Assembly (NCBI RefSeq): GCF_048544455.1
Contig: NC_133538.1
Coordinates: 23,856,469-23,920,468 of the forward strand
DNA from: Silene latifolia
Lineage: Eukaryota; Streptophyta; Magnoliopsida; Caryophyllales; Caryophyllaceae
Reading direction: 5' to 3'
Length of the DNA stretch: 64,000 nucleotides
Below the pieces are notes generated by a model. That model was not told where the DNA came from, searched no databases, and worked only from the letters and a program-made list of their open reading frames with translations. Both the position numbers and the translations under genes were made by a program. Positions 1 to 12,283 of the stretch are shown here, one piece after another. Position 1 is the stretch's first letter. Each line of letters opens with the position of its first letter.

Positions 1-306
1 TAGCCTCGAGATCAGAATGCATCAATTCGGTCATACCTGTAGCTACTCGACCGAGTATGGGGTACTCTGTCGAGTACCTACAGGTCAAATGCCTTTGGAA
101 AACCTGTCATAAACCCATGTATATACATAATCGTCGCATAAAAGTGAGTCGGGATGACTTCCCGACCCCCAAAATCCTGCAACAAGGTCATACTAGTAAA
201 TCCGGCCTTATGTCCAAGCATACAAATCCGCAAATAAAAGTTCTAACAACCGACAACTACCAACATCCAACATCACGATCATAACTAGGATAAAGAAATA
301 GGAGTA
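1..306. other. 3' flank of the element 1 ORF; no gene seen
   Basis: No convincing coding sequence is present. Near the left edge two copies of the near-palindrome family of element 1 occur (ctcgaccgagta and ctgtcgagtacc), so this is most likely the region downstream of the minus-strand ORF inside element 1. The 3' LTR of element 1 would be expected further left, because the LTR terminus (gggtattaca on the plus strand) is not found here. Confidence 0.5.
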
Positions 307-1797
307 TCACTCATGCTGCTGCTGCTGCTGCTCCTCCTCCTCCATCACCTCATCACCACCACCATCGCCTTCCGAAGTCCCCGCTCCCGATGACCCAGTA
401 CCTGCATCAACTCCCGCTCCATCTCCCGGACCTACGTGCCATGGGGTCAAACCACCGTAGGGAAAGGACTGAGGCGTCCCCCAAGCTGACTGATCCACCC
501 CGTAAGAGTGGAAAACCCCACTATAGTCCCCAACACTACTCCACCAAACCGGATGCGGTCCCTCGGTCCCAATCCCCTGAGTGTACGCCATCTCGTGCAT
601 ATTCCTGAGTGTCAAGGTAGATGACGCTATCTCTGCCAAGTAACTCGATCGCGTCTCCGGGGTGTCAAGGTAGGGGTAGCACGGAAAAGGGTGCTGCTGT
701 GGTGGTGCTACCGGCCGTGGTCTGGTCTCAGCGGTCCTCTTTCTCACTCTACGGGGTCCTCTCCCCAACCTGGGTCTCTCCTCCCTGACCGCCGCGTTCT
801 CCCCCTTCTTTGGCTCGGGCATCACCTCTAGAATCGTGTCATCAATGAGGTAGGTCTGCAACTGGCGGGGCACATCATTATCCTCCTCCTCCTCGTCGGA
901 GTCAACAGCTGTCACCACCGGCTCTAACGGCTCGGTCAGTGGAAGGTGCTCAGGGGCCGGGATCCCCATCCAACTCATCCCCCACACTCTCCAGGCTAGG
1001 CTACCGTCGGCCAAAGTTCTCAACCATTTCAGGTCGAGATAGTAGTCACGGTCCATCGTGGGCACCGGTGTAGCCAGAGGAACATACTCCGAAGAAGCCT
1101 CAAAGGAGGTTAGCTTTTCAGCTAACCGAGTGGAGATCCGCCACAACTCAGGTACCGGGAAGAGGTAGTAGCCATCAAAGCAAGGCTAGTGCAGACGATG
1201 GCAGGAGCATTAAAGACCACTTTCCTGGCCCGCTCCGGGTTGAGGTAGGACATCAGAAGTAACACCTCATGGTTGTTCAGTTTACTGATATCTGGTCTAT
1301 CGTAAAGGAGGTTCGAGAGAGAACGAAGGAAGATCCTCAATGTGACATGCTGAACATCATTAATCAGCATGTTGCTTGGCCAACCCAAGGTGAGAAGCAA
1401 AAAGGTCCATAGTAAGCAAGAAACTGGTATTCATCAACCGAAACTCAACGGTCTGGGCAGCTGGGTCATAACTAAAGGATCTCATAAACTCCAAGGTAAG
1501 AAAAGGGTAGGAGTATTTCCTCAGCCGGTACAAACCCGTAAAGCCCAAGGTCTCAAATATGGGAAGGACATCCGTCTCTATTCCCAAATCAGTCAGACGT
1601 GTAGTATCCACACACCTCGTTGGCCTCATTTTGCGTTTTTGCAAAGCTACAAAACGCTCTCTTCGTTTGAAATATACAAACACAATCGAAGGGTATTCCG
1701 GTACCGTGGGTACCACGGGTCCACTCCCCTCCCCAATCTCAGGCTGTGTCACCCTTCCCCGTTTACTCTGACGGGTCCCTACGTTCGGTCTCGGCAT
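307..1797 (-). pseudogene. ATHILA-ORF1-like retrotransposon protein, frameshifted (element 1)
   Basis: The reading starts at an ATG at 1797 (MPRPNVGTRQ...). It holds the family's typical N-terminal block (RFVALQKRKMRPTRCVDT, a TLEFMRSF segment, then FASHLGLAKQHAD). The frame then breaks near 1365-1400, continues in a second frame with LYDRPDISKLNNHEV and ERARKVVFNAPA, and breaks again near 1180. The last frame reads YYLFPVPELWRISTRLAEKL and ends with a basic patch, a Gly/Ser/Asp-rich tail and a poly-Gln run coded by CTG repeats at 312-336. The same layout, an ORF1 core plus a low-complexity Gly tail, is seen in element 2 at 8660-10229. The family is known from Athila-type elements; its molecular role is not established. 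At least two frameshifts make this copy non-functional. Confidence 0.7.
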
Positions 1798-3992
1798 CAG
1801 TTTTAGCATATAACTTAAACAAATTTGTATAGGCATGTGAAGCACATAATTCATACATTTGAACTTTGAATGCGAAGCTAAGTACACACGTCACCAACGA
1901 ATTCCCAATTTGATATGCAAACTCAGTTTATAGCCACTCATGTTCAATAGTTGTGGAAAGTTTATCATGGTGAACACACATACCCAACCAATTCTAACAT
2001 CCTAGCATGATTCAATGTTACTCCATACACACTCTTAATAACATGTGAGGTACTTGTACATGCTCATAGCAAAGTAATTTAGAACATATCATCATCAACT
2101 TTCATTATTAGACACAAAACAATTCAATTAGGCTTGTCAGACGGTCTCTACAGCTGTAACAAATTTGACATATTCCCCATCAATTAACATTACCACTATC
2201 ATATGAAAGTTTATCCCTTACCTAAACATTCATATTCAACACCGAATTTCAAATATAGAAGACGAATTTCAATTTGGGGCACTTTTAAGACGGAGTTTTA
2301 AGGCAACTTTTAAGGTGAAAATCATCAAAACTCATCCTTCAACATGATATGTATAATGTATAGCACTCAATTCCATCTTCTAATCAATGTAAAACAACCA
2401 AAATAAATTTTTGATTTTGTAACCCTAGAAATTTCGGCCCCCAAATTTCGTGATTTCCAATCTATTTTACAGCAATTAATCACCAACAATCAAGAAAACA
2501 AGGCATGTGAATCATATTACAACAATTAAAAGCAATAATCTATCCATATGAATCGAAAATTTCAGATTACACCTTCATTCCAACAAATTTAAAGCAATAA
2601 AAACATGTAAATAAAGGAAAGATCATACCTTGATTAAAAAGGCAAGTAAAAGAACAGAACTAACAAGTAATTAACCCAACTAGTCACCATCAATACAAGA
2701 GTATGAGAGATTTTGAGGGATTATATGAGCTTATGGGTCAAAATAAGGAAGAAGAATGAGGAGAATAAGAAAGAATAAGGGTTTTAAGAAACCGTAAGTG
2801 GCTCTGTACTGTAGCCTACTCAATCGAGTGTCTAGGGTACTCGATCGAGTGCCTTCTACTCGATGGAGTAGGCGCTATTTCGTCGAGTATCTGCAGAAAA
2901 TTTCCACATCCCGACGCCATAGCTTCCTAACGAGATCGAGTGAGGTCTACTCGGCCTAGTAAGCACTCGCACTCGGTCAAGTATAGTTAAGTACATGGTC
3001 AAAACTACGAAGTAGATCTAAGATTCCTGCAAAAACAATATCGCGTCTCGATTCAAAACTAAGTTCGGAATTCGACACTAATTATCACACTCGTTCACGT
3101 ATTACCATTATTACTCAAGCCTACCACATCGTCTCAACAATCAAGGCTTATGTCATACTATGCTACAACAAATTACCCAACTCGGTTTACCTGCTACCGA
3201 GTCATTCACAAGCATAATCACGTCATCATACCATACTTAACTTTATCTTACCACATTACTACTAAACTCGGGTTCATACCAACATGAAACATATAATTAA
3301 GATTAATTCATTCTTTCATATGTCATAAAAATATAATGTATACTCTACATAACAAATTAACCTATCATATTCCAAATCCAATCATAAGTAAATCATCTTA
3401 CATGAATCGATTGTCATTAATGCAAATGGAAAATTTCAACCAATAAACAAGGCATATACGCATTACTATATTCTATATCTCATATTATAACTCAACAATT
3501 CTATAACTATCATCATTGTAATTATGGTAGGGTTTATGAACTCGTACATAATTACCGTTATTAACAACCTGAAGTAAATGCTAACATGATCACCTTCATA
3601 TTATGGCATACATTTTCACATTTTCACATTTCCACGCATTTCTATCAAATAAACTTTTGTCACGTTTCTCATAATCATCGTATAAGCTCACTAACCATGC
3701 CAATGCTCCACTAAGCCCCATCCAAACGCAACTACTATACCCACCTCCGCGTTAGCAAAGACTCAACCTCAAATAATTCTGACACAACTAACATACACAT
3801 CACATATATACACACGGACTCCACATTCCCATACCCCGTGACTGGCTTAAGTATCATGGGGCCAAGATTTTGAAATGAGGGCGCCTACTCACCCAAAATC
3901 TAGCATCAGCGGGGCTCCCATTATACATACACCAGGTTCATTTTATTAGACTCACTACGTTCATTATTTTCATTTGTTACAGGTTCTAAAAT
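1798..3992 (-). other. Leader of element 1; no ORF
   Basis: AT-rich untranslated region between the PBS and the ORF1-like gene on the minus strand. The only structure noticed is a motif cluster at about 2815-2990 with variants of ACTCGATCGAGT (actcaatcgagtg, actcgatcgagtg, actcgatggagta). No open frame of useful length exists on either strand. Confidence 0.6.
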
Positions 3993-4010
3993 CGTCGCTC
4001 TGATACCACT
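3993..4010 (-). other. Primer binding site of element 1 (initiator tRNA-Met type)
   Basis: On the minus strand the sequence TGGTATCAGAGC follows the LTR end with a two-base gap. This matches the standard plant PBS complementary to the 3' end of initiator tRNA-Met and fixes the orientation of element 1. Confidence 0.85.
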
Positions 4011-4011
4011 T

Positions 4012-4725
4012 TGTAACACTCCCATATCCAGAGGAGCCTTAACTACGCCTTCCTTAGCATATAAGGCACTACCATCTCGGTTGCCCAAGGACAGTAATAA
4101 TCAAACGTCGATAAAAGAACTATTATGTTATATTACAAGTGATTTAAACCAACTGACGATATAAAAGATACAACTCAATGACTATCCACTAATGCTATCA
4201 AATCTCGTGAAGACTAATCCCTGCCCGGACTCCAGCTACCAACGACATCATCACCTGTTAAGAGAGACTGCTCACCATAAGGGATCACGGCAGACACATA
4301 AAACAACAAGACAACCACACAAGGTCAGTACTGAGATAAGACACAACAATGCCAACAACATCTAACAATACAATGCAACACAATCAGCCACCCACAATCA
4401 CACCCACTCCAGTCAATCTCCGTCACCGATCCCTTCCACCGACCACCGCGTGGGGACCGCAGCCGTACCCACCAAATCCCCGCTCATCATACCTAGCGAT
4501 AACCCTGTCCAATTAATATGCACATCCCCTTCCGTGGCGGGTTCCACGAAGGGCGAAACTAGGGCGTGAAGCCACTCCCGCAAGTGACTCCACTCAGCCG
4601 AGAACGCGTCTCGAGAACCAGAGACAAACAATCTGCAATCACAACCGTATATACGCTGCCACACAGCACAATCGCAATACAACAACAACGACACAACAAT
4701 CGACACACTAGACTATCTACAGAAA
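4012..4725 (-). repeat. 5' LTR of element 1, inner part
   Basis: The LTR begins at the PBS with TGTAACAC on the plus strand. It is cut at 4725/4726 by element 2, with 4721-4725 (agaaa) being the target copy on this side, and resumes at 13963. The two parts sum to about 1280 bp. No ORF of interest is present. Confidence 0.75.
4721..4725. repeat. Left target-site duplication of element 2 (agaaa)
   Basis: The five bases before the LTR start TGATG are identical to those after the right LTR (13958-13962), as expected for retroviral-type integration. Confidence 0.92.
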
Positions 4726-6381
4726 TGATGTGACCATTATTTGCGCACATTTAGTCCCCTAATTGAGCCTATTTTTCATACTATTATAACATTCTATGGC
4801 CATTTTATCCGTCAAAACCTCCCTATTTGCTTTTCTATCGCATTTCATATGTTTTGTAGAAAAGGAGATAATAAGGCGGAAATTCCCGTCTTTCGTGCAT
4901 ATTTGGAAGCTTATTGATGATACTAGATGGACTAGTATGAAGAGGAAGCAAAGACTAAAGATCATTCCCGCAAGAATAAAACGGAAGCGAACAAAAGGGA
5001 AGAAAAGAAGAAGAATCATTGCTGAAGAACAATCCGAGCGGATTGTCTACAATCCGCCCGTCTCCTCACAACACAATCCGAGCGGATTTCCTCCAAAGAC
5101 GCTCGGATTGCCCCGCCAGAATCCGCCCGGGTTTCATCGAATCCGCTCGTCTTCCATCAGCAGAATCCACCCGTCTCGACTCCAATACGCACGGATTTCT
5201 TCACAGCATAATTTCGTCTTCTCCAACCTACAAAGAGAGAAGCCCTTCCTTCGAGAAATACCGGCTCCTCCCTGCTCCATTTAAAAAGTGTAATTAATAA
5301 ATTAGCCTTAGTTAACCCTAAATGCATCCACCTAATTTCCACTATAAATATCCCATTTTGTAAATTAATTAGGTGTGGTTTTTAGGAGGAAATTCTCTTA
5401 GATTAGATTAGGAGTAGATTAGAATAGATTACTCTTTAATCTTTCCACAAATTACACATTAATCTCTTCTTAATTATTGTTCAAGTTTATCGTTCAAGTT
5501 TATTGTTGGGTTATTATTGGGAGATTGACAACCTTCCATCAATCATCAAGTTCTTCTATTATTCTTTGCATTATTATTTGGATCACCTCAAGTTTGGTAT
5601 AATTACTTTACTCTTTAATCTTTATTGTTCATTTCTTCATTCTATTATCATCTTTATACTTGTTGTGATGATTGACACCATTAATGACATGTTTCCCATG
5701 ATGATGAGTGAGTAGTTACTTAGCTAGGATTAGTGGGTAATTAAGGGAAACTAACATGGGATTGATTCATGCTTAATCTAATATGTTCACATGATTAAAT
5801 TGCTTGCTTGATGTGATGTCAACTTTATGCACATGTTATGTTTGATGAAATGTTAAGCCTATGAATCCTTGCATTTTTACCATCTCTTATCTACTCAACT
5901 TGACTTGTAAGATATAAACCAACTCGAGTCTTGTTAGACCATGCATAGAAGTTGAATAGGAGGAAAGTAAGTCGACTTGTAGGTGTTGTACAATCTAATC
6001 GATTCGGCTCCGGGACCCAACCCTTCCTATGAACCGTAAGATATAAACCAACTCGGTTCCTCCACAACATTAATTGCTTGCATCTTTGTAAACATGTTTG
6101 TATGATCAATACCATGAATTCCCTATGACCCCATGATATCCTAGCACTTTTAATCAATTGTTTACATCTTTCCTTTTATTGCTTGTTTTACTATATTATT
6201 TGCATTAGTCTAGATACAACTACAAACCCCATCAATTGTGACACTAGCATAAATTGAGATAGATAGACTTAGAACCCAAAGCACACCGTCCCATGGATCG
6301 ACCTCGACTCACCGCTAACTAGTTGTATGTTGAGTATTATAAATGTGTTTGATCGGATGAGTGACGACATCACCCGGACCA
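4726..6381 (+). repeat. 5' LTR of element 2 (1656 bp)
   Basis: Starts TGATGTGACC and ends CGGACCA immediately before the PBS. It is matched along its full length by 12284-13957, with an 18-bp indel around 5505 versus 13070. It contains a motif cluster at 5030-5200. An open frame at about 4796-5284 occurs in both LTRs but has no recognisable domain and coincides with the motif cluster, so it is not called as a gene. Confidence 0.92.
5030..5200. repeat. Cluster of ATCCGNNCGGAT-type motifs in the element 2 LTR
   Basis: About eight copies or half-copies occur in 170 bp: the imperfect palindrome caatccgagcggatt, and its partners caatccgcccgtct and gacgctcggatt. The same cluster recurs in the 3' LTR (12588-12760) and a related, longer one lies upstream of the ORF1 gene (8180-8540). 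Confidence 0.8.
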
Positions 6382-6384
6382 AAA

Positions 6385-6402
6385 TGGCGCCGTTGCCGGG
6401 GA
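6385..6402 (+). other. Primer binding site of element 2 (tRNA-Asp type)
   Basis: TGGCGCCGTTGCCGGGGA follows the 5' LTR after three bases. This is the standard PBS of Athila-lineage elements, complementary to tRNA-Asp. Confidence 0.9.
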
Positions 6403-6537
6403 CGGTGCTATGTGATTAAGTTCTTACTTGTTTGTCTATTTTAATTGTGCTTTCACCTTGAGGAACTTGTTCCTCAAGGATTGTTCTTACCGTTTTTGTG
6501 TAGTTTCCATGCTTGTAGTTGTTTACTTGTCTTAGCT

Positions 6538-7881
6538 ATGATGATGATGGCCCAAGACTTAACATATGGAGTATGTGGTAGATTCTTTGAGTATGACTAT
6601 GGGTATGAGGAGTTTGAGGAGCAAGTCAATACAAACCTACCTTATTATTCATACAATGGAAATCCTAAATACTACCCCAATTTTTTCCACCAAAATCACC
6701 ACAACCAATATCAACAACAACCACCCACCCAATACCCATTTCACAATGAACTTCAACTGCCACAATACAACCACTTTCACACCTACCCACAACAAAAAGA
6801 TGAACCCATTCAAAACATGATTCTCCAAATGATGGGAGATCAACAAAACTTCTTCAAACAAATGCTAGAAGAGAGCCGAAAAGAAGATAATGTTCTTCAA
6901 AACATTGTTATCCAAAGAGAGGAATTCGGGATTCAAATTGCCCAATTAAAAGAATCCCAAGCAATCACTCACCACCGTTCCTTGGACATTGAGCATAAAT
7001 GCGAATTTGAAGTAGTGACCTTTGACATGGAAAATGAGAAGTGGGAGGAGCCAAGTTCCTTGAGCTCTTGTGACTATGAAAGCATTGTGTTCAATGAGGA
7101 AGACATGAGGTTGAGCAATCCAAATACTCTTAACCTTTGTGAGTATGAGGGTGTGTCTTTTGATGTGAACGTTGAGGTGTTGGAAAAAGAGCTAAATGAA
7201 GCCCCCATTTATGATTCACGTGAAGATAGCAACAATGATGATGAGCCTAGAGGAGGGACTCACAATATCACCTTGCTTGAGGAGCCTATCCTTGAGGCAT
7301 TTGAGATACCCTATCATGAAGAAGAACGGCCTTCCTTTATTCTTCATAAAGACCACTTGGCACCCATCATGGAGCCAATGATCATTGAAGAAGATATGAT
7401 AGATCTTCTTCAAAAGGCCAAAGTTTCTTACAAGACCTACTTGGTGAAAAAGCTCAAAGAGAAAATTGCTCGTGAGGCTACTTGTGAAGATTTGGCACCC
7501 GCAATCTCAACTCCTAAGGTATCCAATCATCAAAGTCATGAAAATTCTCCTTCTACCTTGGAAGGATTGAAAAATCAAAATGTTATCATCATCACCAAAA
7601 TTGAAGAAGAAGTTGGTAAGTGGAAGTCCACGGATGAAAATGAACCACACTTCATGCTTAGTGTTGCCAAGAATCATGGGTTTACCTATTTGAAGCATCG
7701 GGAAAGCTCTAACGCTAAGGAGAAGGTAAGAAAAAGAACATTTTACAAGCCTCCTTGGCCAAATTTCATATTCAAATTGAGCAACCCATACTTGTGTTTA
7801 TTTGGAGCTTGTTCACAAGCTTTTGATCTTTTATTAAGAGCTTTGAGCTCTATGGACAAGAATTTCTACCATTTGAACTAG
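6538..7881 (+). CDS. Q/N-rich protein of element 2, function unknown
   Basis: The frame is open from 6445, but the first ATG is at 6538 (MMMMAQDLTYGVCGRFF), giving 447 aa. Residues 20-90 are rich in Asn, Gln, Tyr and Pro. Residues 95-150 look helical (MMGDQQNFFKQMLEESRKED...IVIQREEF) and may form a coiled coil. The middle is acidic with short repeats of the pattern CDYES/CEYEGVSFD, and the C-terminus has a basic KVRKRTFYKPPWPN segment. No zinc knuckle, capsid signature, protease or RT motif is seen. It sits where gag would be in an Athila element, so a structural role is a fair guess, but it is not recognisable as gag. Confidence 0.6.
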   Translation: MMMMAQDLTYGVCGRFFEYDYGYEEFEEQVNTNLPYYSYNGNPKYYPNFFHQNHHNQYQQQPPTQYPFHNELQLPQYNHFHTYPQQKDEPIQNMILQMMGDQQNFFKQMLEESRKEDNVLQNIVIQREEFGIQIAQLKESQAITHHRSLDIEHKCEFEVVTFDMENEKWEEPSSLSSCDYESIVFNEEDMRLSNPNTLNLCEYEGVSFDVNVEVLEKELNEAPIYDSREDSNNDDEPRGGTHNITLLEEPILEAFEIPYHEEERPSFILHKDHLAPIMEPMIIEEDMIDLLQKAKVSYKTYLVKKLKEKIAREATCEDLAPAISTPKVSNHQSHENSPSTLEGLKNQNVIIITKIEEEVGKWKSTDENEPHFMLSVAKNHGFTYLKHRESSNAKEKVRKRTFYKPPWPNFIFKLSNPYLCLFGACSQAFDLLLRALSSMDKNFYHLN

Positions 7882-8659
7882 TTTGGTGGAGTCCTATCTC
7901 AAACCACCATTTGTAAGATATTTCTTGGACCCTTTTACTTTGTATAATATTGTACATTTACTTTTGCATTTAATTTCTTGCATGAGAGAGAAGAGAGAGA
8001 GTTATCTTACATGTTTCATGAGCAAATTTCAGAAAAAGATAAGGAAAAAGAGAAAATGGGTGAAGAAGGGTGCATCATTTCACGAAAAAGGAAGAAAAAG
8101 AAGGAAAAGACCAGAAGACGCCCGGATCGAGAGGAAGACGCCCGACCAAGACCCACGGGAAAGAAAAGGTTCAAACTGAAGGAGAATCCGTGCGGATTCG
8201 AGCAAATCCGCCCGTCCTGGACAATACGTCCGTCTTCTTCACGGGACGCCCGTCCCGTGTGTCATCCAGAAACAAGATTTCAAGCTGTGACAAAATCCGT
8301 GCGGATTGTTCACAATCCGCCCGTCCCGATCAAGCCGCACGTCCTAGGCACAATACGCCCGACTTTTTCCACTTCTCAGCCGAGGAAGTTTGCTGTGTTT
8401 GAATCCGTACGGATTCTAGCAAAGACGTCCGTCTTTTTCTTCGACAATCCGCCCGTCCCGACAGAAATCCGCTCGGATTGTCCTGTTCCTTCGGATTAAA
8501 CGGGTTTGATCCAACCTTATCCGTTCGGATTCCCTACTTCTTCTATATAACCACCCCCTTTCTCCCTCATTTCCTCACCTTACCAAACCCTAAAACACTC
8601 ATCTCAATCCTCAAAATCACCCTCCCATCCTCAAAAACACCCCCATCATCAACGTCCAA
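7882..8659 (+). other. Intergenic part of element 2 with a large motif cluster
   Basis: Between the two ORFs lies a purine-rich stretch (8000-8170), then about a dozen copies of ATCCGNNCGGAT, AATCCGCCCGTC and ACGTCCGTC between 8184 and 8540. After this comes a pyrimidine-rich leader with a TATATAA-like string near 8543, upstream of the ORF1 start at 8660. The arrangement would suit an internal promoter for ORF1; this is inference. Confidence 0.5.
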
Positions 8660-10229
8660 ATGGCACCATTGATGAACACCAAAGCAAAGGCCAAGAAATT
8701 GGTTGAATCATTTGGGAAGAAGCACAAGGGATCAACCTCTTTAATACCGCGAGAGGTAGTGCTACCAAGGAGCTCCCAACCCTTAATGAGGGGAGGCATT
8801 GAGCAACTCAACCACTTTCAAGAGGTGCTCTTTCAATCCGACGACCACCGCCAAAAATTTGTCGAGCTACTAGGTAAGAAGTACGAACCCACTCAATTTG
8901 TAGACACTAGGGTGTTGGAAATCCTTAAGATAAGGTACCCTACCGAGATGTTCTTTAATGGCCTTGGCATCGGGAAACTTTTCCATGCCCATGAAGAGAC
9001 TTACCTTAGTCTCACCCTTGAATTCTTGAGTAGCCTCCGCATTGTGGCGGATACCCACAACAATGTGCATGGAGTTTAGGTTATGCAACCTAGACCATGT
9101 TCTTTCTCTTGAGGAATTTGCCTATGTTTTCGGTCTTGAAGTACCCACCGACTATACCGAAAAGCCCGATAATTTTGGTGTGGACTTTCTTTGGAAGGCT
9201 ATCTCCGGGAGGGACTTTACCCATATCAAGCATTGCTATACCTTTGCCATCCAACATCCGGTGATTCAATTCACCGAGCGCTTTGTAGCCGGTTGCATCA
9301 ATGGGAGGTACGAACAAGATAGGTGTACTCTCATCGACTTAACTTTTCTTGAGTCCTATTTGAATGTTCGAGCGGTGAGGCGTTATAACTTTAATACACC
9401 ACTTGAGATACTTACTAGGTTCCATGATTTAGCTCAAGGGACCACCCAACTCAAAACCTTCGTGATGGGAGGTTTAATTACCATTTTGGCCCACCACCTT
9501 TGTCCCGGGTTCAATACCCGAGGAACCTATACTCCTCTTGAGGGGAGGACTTTGATTGATGAGCACACCATCTTCCACAGTCACCGATGGTGTAACTACA
9601 CTCGATATGGGAGTGTGGAGTGGCACACCAAGGGATGCACTTCAATGATCCTTGAAGGATGGAAGATACCGGGCATTGACCCAAGATTGAGTCCATACTC
9701 TCCTCCACCAAGCTACCTCCTTGATATCCAAATTCTTGATAATCCCCCTCAAAGGGAAGAGCCACACCGTCAACCACCTCGTGGAGGGCCGGGAATACCT
9801 ATTCGCCCACCTTCCTACGTACCTATCCCGCCATACCCTACCCCATATACCGAATTTCGGCCGGCAATCCCCGGTACCCCGGGCATTAATGATTTGATGG
9901 CACTCATGAATAGAGTGGACCTTGGGGTGCATAAAGGGAGGGAAGACAACTACTTGGCCCTCTACCCCCAATACTATAACATGGCTCAACAAGGGTATAT
10001 TGACCCCGATGGTCCTAAGCCCTCTTGGGCACAACCGGAGCTCTTGTTCCCAAATTATGGGGATCAAGCTTGGGGTCGAGGAGACGGAGGGCATTCTAGC
10101 CAAGGTGGAGGGTACTCGGGTCAAGGAGGAGGATTTGACCAAGGAGGATATTGGGGCCAAGCCCCCGGATACGATCAAGCCGGGAGCTCTCATGGTTATG
10201 GATATGACCAAGATGAGGATGACGAGTGA
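8660..10229 (+). pseudogene. ATHILA-ORF1-like protein of element 2, one frameshift
   Basis: The first frame (ATG 8660 to 9079) carries LLGKKYEPTQFVDTRVLEIL and TLEFLSSLRI, the N-terminal signature of the Athila ORF1 family. The rest is in another frame from about 9045 (FRLCNLDHVLSLEEFAYVFG, then QHPVIQFTERFVAGCINGR, and THHLCPGF-like blocks), ending at 10229. One indel between about 9027 and 9075 separates them. The C-terminus is a Pro-rich linker and then Gly/Gln/Tyr-rich repeats (SSQGGGYSGQGGGFDQGGYW). The same gene type occurs in element 1. It is known from Athila-type elements; biochemical activity is unknown. Confidence 0.75.
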
Positions 10230-12283
10230 AAGAGGCCCACTTCACCACTTCCATTTGTATGATACCCATCTCTCCCTCTCTCTCTCTCTTTTGTATATAC
10301 ATTGCATTTAGTGTAGCTTTTGCATGCATTTGTATTATATTTCACATTGCATTTACATTAGTTAGTTCATAGTATAGTTGCATTGTAATATAATTCATGT
10401 AGATAGTTGCATATAGATTAGAATTCATGCATAGTTACTAATGGCCAAACCTATTCATTTCTACACTAGAAATAGTGTTTAAATCGGTTTGGGGAGGTTT
10501 GATCATAGGTGACTTAAGCATTTATCATGCATCATATATTATAGTTTAGATTGCATTCATTTGTTATATATGTCATATAGAATTGCATTTAGTTAGAGCA
10601 TACATTCATTCATATCATTGCATAAATTCAAAAATCCAAAAACATGTTTTTCTTTTTCATTCCTACTCCTACATGTACATTGAGGACAATGTCCAAAATA
10701 AAGTGGGGGATGGGAATTTATATTCCAAAAATGCATAAAAATTGAAAAATTTCGAAAAATCACAAAAATATGTCTTTTAATTTCATAAAAACAAAAACCA
10801 TAAAAATTTGAAAATTTGAAAAATCCAAAAACAAGTTCATTTCCTTTGTAGTGTAGTCATGTATATATTATTGTATATATTGTGTTTGTTCATCCTTGTT
10901 CACATTGATTGACTACGCCACATCCGAGACATGAGGATATTGAAGACCGCATGGTATGATCTTTCCAATCTCCTTTTTCCTCTTTATGTTAATGACTATG
11001 TGGCTTTATTTTGATTGATGCGGTAAAAACAATGTGAACTTAGGACTTGCTTTTAGTTTATATGGCATATTAGTTGGTAGAATCATTTGCATTAGGATGT
11101 ATATATGCTAGTTGCATCATGGCATGTAGTTGCATGTTAGAAAAATTTTGCGAAACCGTCTACTTGGGAAGCTTGACAAGTGTATATAGGCCCTAGTAGA
11201 TGCTTTTTCTTCTTAAGACTTTGCTTGTTAGAATACTTGTAAAACACCCTAGGATGTGTCATGCTAGTATCCTTTGACCCATGGATTAAGGCCTGGTCAA
11301 GAGTACCTTGTGGTGTGATAACTCCTTGGCTACCGTTTATTCCAAGGTGACCCTTGAAATCATGCATCCATCCATCATTCATCCATGTTCTACCACACAT
11401 TTTGTTATCAAAGGGAATGGGCACAAAAAGAAATCAATTTGAGTTCAATGAAATGAAAAGTGAAAGAAAGTTTGCAAAATGCATCAAAAGAAAAGAGGAG
11501 CAAAAAGAGACTCCTAAAGCTTCAAAAATAAGGCACCCTCCCTACATATGGGGTGACTTTGAAAATGTTCAAAAATAAATGCAAAGAAAAGTTGAAAGTT
11601 GTCAAGTGTTGAAATGCCAAAAATCAAAAAGAAATGGCAAGAAAGTGTTCTCAAATGTTATATGCCACAAGAAATTGGGGGGAAAAACAAAAATGAAAGC
11701 AAACTCCCAAAGTGAAACTCAAATATCTATCGATCCCTTTTCCATCTTATCCATTTTTGTGCATGGTAGAGAGGGAACGACCCTTCTTCTTGTCTAGGCA
11801 AGAGGGGGAATTCCGCGATCCTCCAGTGTTTCTAACACCATAGGGAGTCTACTCTTGACAAAAGCATTTAACGATTGAGGACAAAGGTACCCTAGCTTGA
11901 CACAATTTGGAGGTGATTTATTGGTATCCTTCTAGGCTTAGTAGTTTGAAGAAATTGCATCTATGAAGGAGTGTGTACCCTTGAATTGCTTCCCTTGTAG
12001 ATAATTTCCGCCACTTAGATGAGGAAAGTGGCTATTCTTTTGTAGATGCATCCATTACTTGATTTTGTGTTCTTAATGATTGGATGTGTCGCCATTTTGG
12101 CAAGACCCACCTTTCCTTGCAAGAAGGCATCCTACCTCATGATTGTCTTATTGTGAGTTGAAGGGGCGGAGTGAGACCCGCTAATTGTCTCATATCGGTT
12201 ATATTATTAGGCTAGTTTAAATAAAGGTCTAGTTTTTGTCACCTCTTTACTCGGGACGAGTAAAGGTTCGGTTTGGGGATATT
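10230..12283 (+). other. 3' untranslated region of element 2
   Basis: About 2 kb with no credible gene. It includes the string gaggacaatgtccaaaataaagtggggga near 10681 that is often found downstream of Athila coding regions, A-rich stretches, and at its end a hairpin (12246-12264) followed by the polypurine tract ggtttggggatatt just before the LTR. Confidence 0.65.
12246..12264 (+). promoter_or_regulatory. 8-bp hairpin with GGA loop before the PPT of element 2
   Basis: TTTACTCG (12246-12253), loop GGA, CGAGTAAA (12257-12264): a perfect stem. The LTR starts 19 nt later. Equivalent hairpins with other stem sequences occur in elements 3 and 4. A role in (+)-strand priming, packaging or 3'-end processing is possible but inferred. 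Confidence 0.6.

Larger units (their letters stand above)
1..4725 (-). mobile_element. Element 1: minus-strand LTR retrotransposon, left part (continues at 13963-14528)
   Basis: On the minus strand the order is 5' LTR (14528 down to 4012, interrupted by element 2), initiator-Met PBS (4010-3993), a 2.1-kb leader without ORFs, and a frameshifted ORF1-like gene (1797-307). The LTR runs TGTAATACCC to GTGTTACA on the element strand, the terminus style of many Ty3/gypsy chromovirus-like elements, but the coding part resembles ATHILA ORF1. No gag zinc knuckle, protease, RT or integrase is visible inside the window. The 3' LTR and TSD partner lie off the left edge, so full length is unknown. It is probably a non-autonomous element; a pol region left of base 1 cannot be excluded. 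Confidence 0.7.

Noticed and set aside
4796..5297. Open frames of 162 and 93 codons in the element 2 LTR, repeated at 12354-12858
   Set aside because: They are duplicated because the LTR is duplicated. The protein is basic/low-complexity and is shaped by the CCG-rich motif cluster, with no domain.
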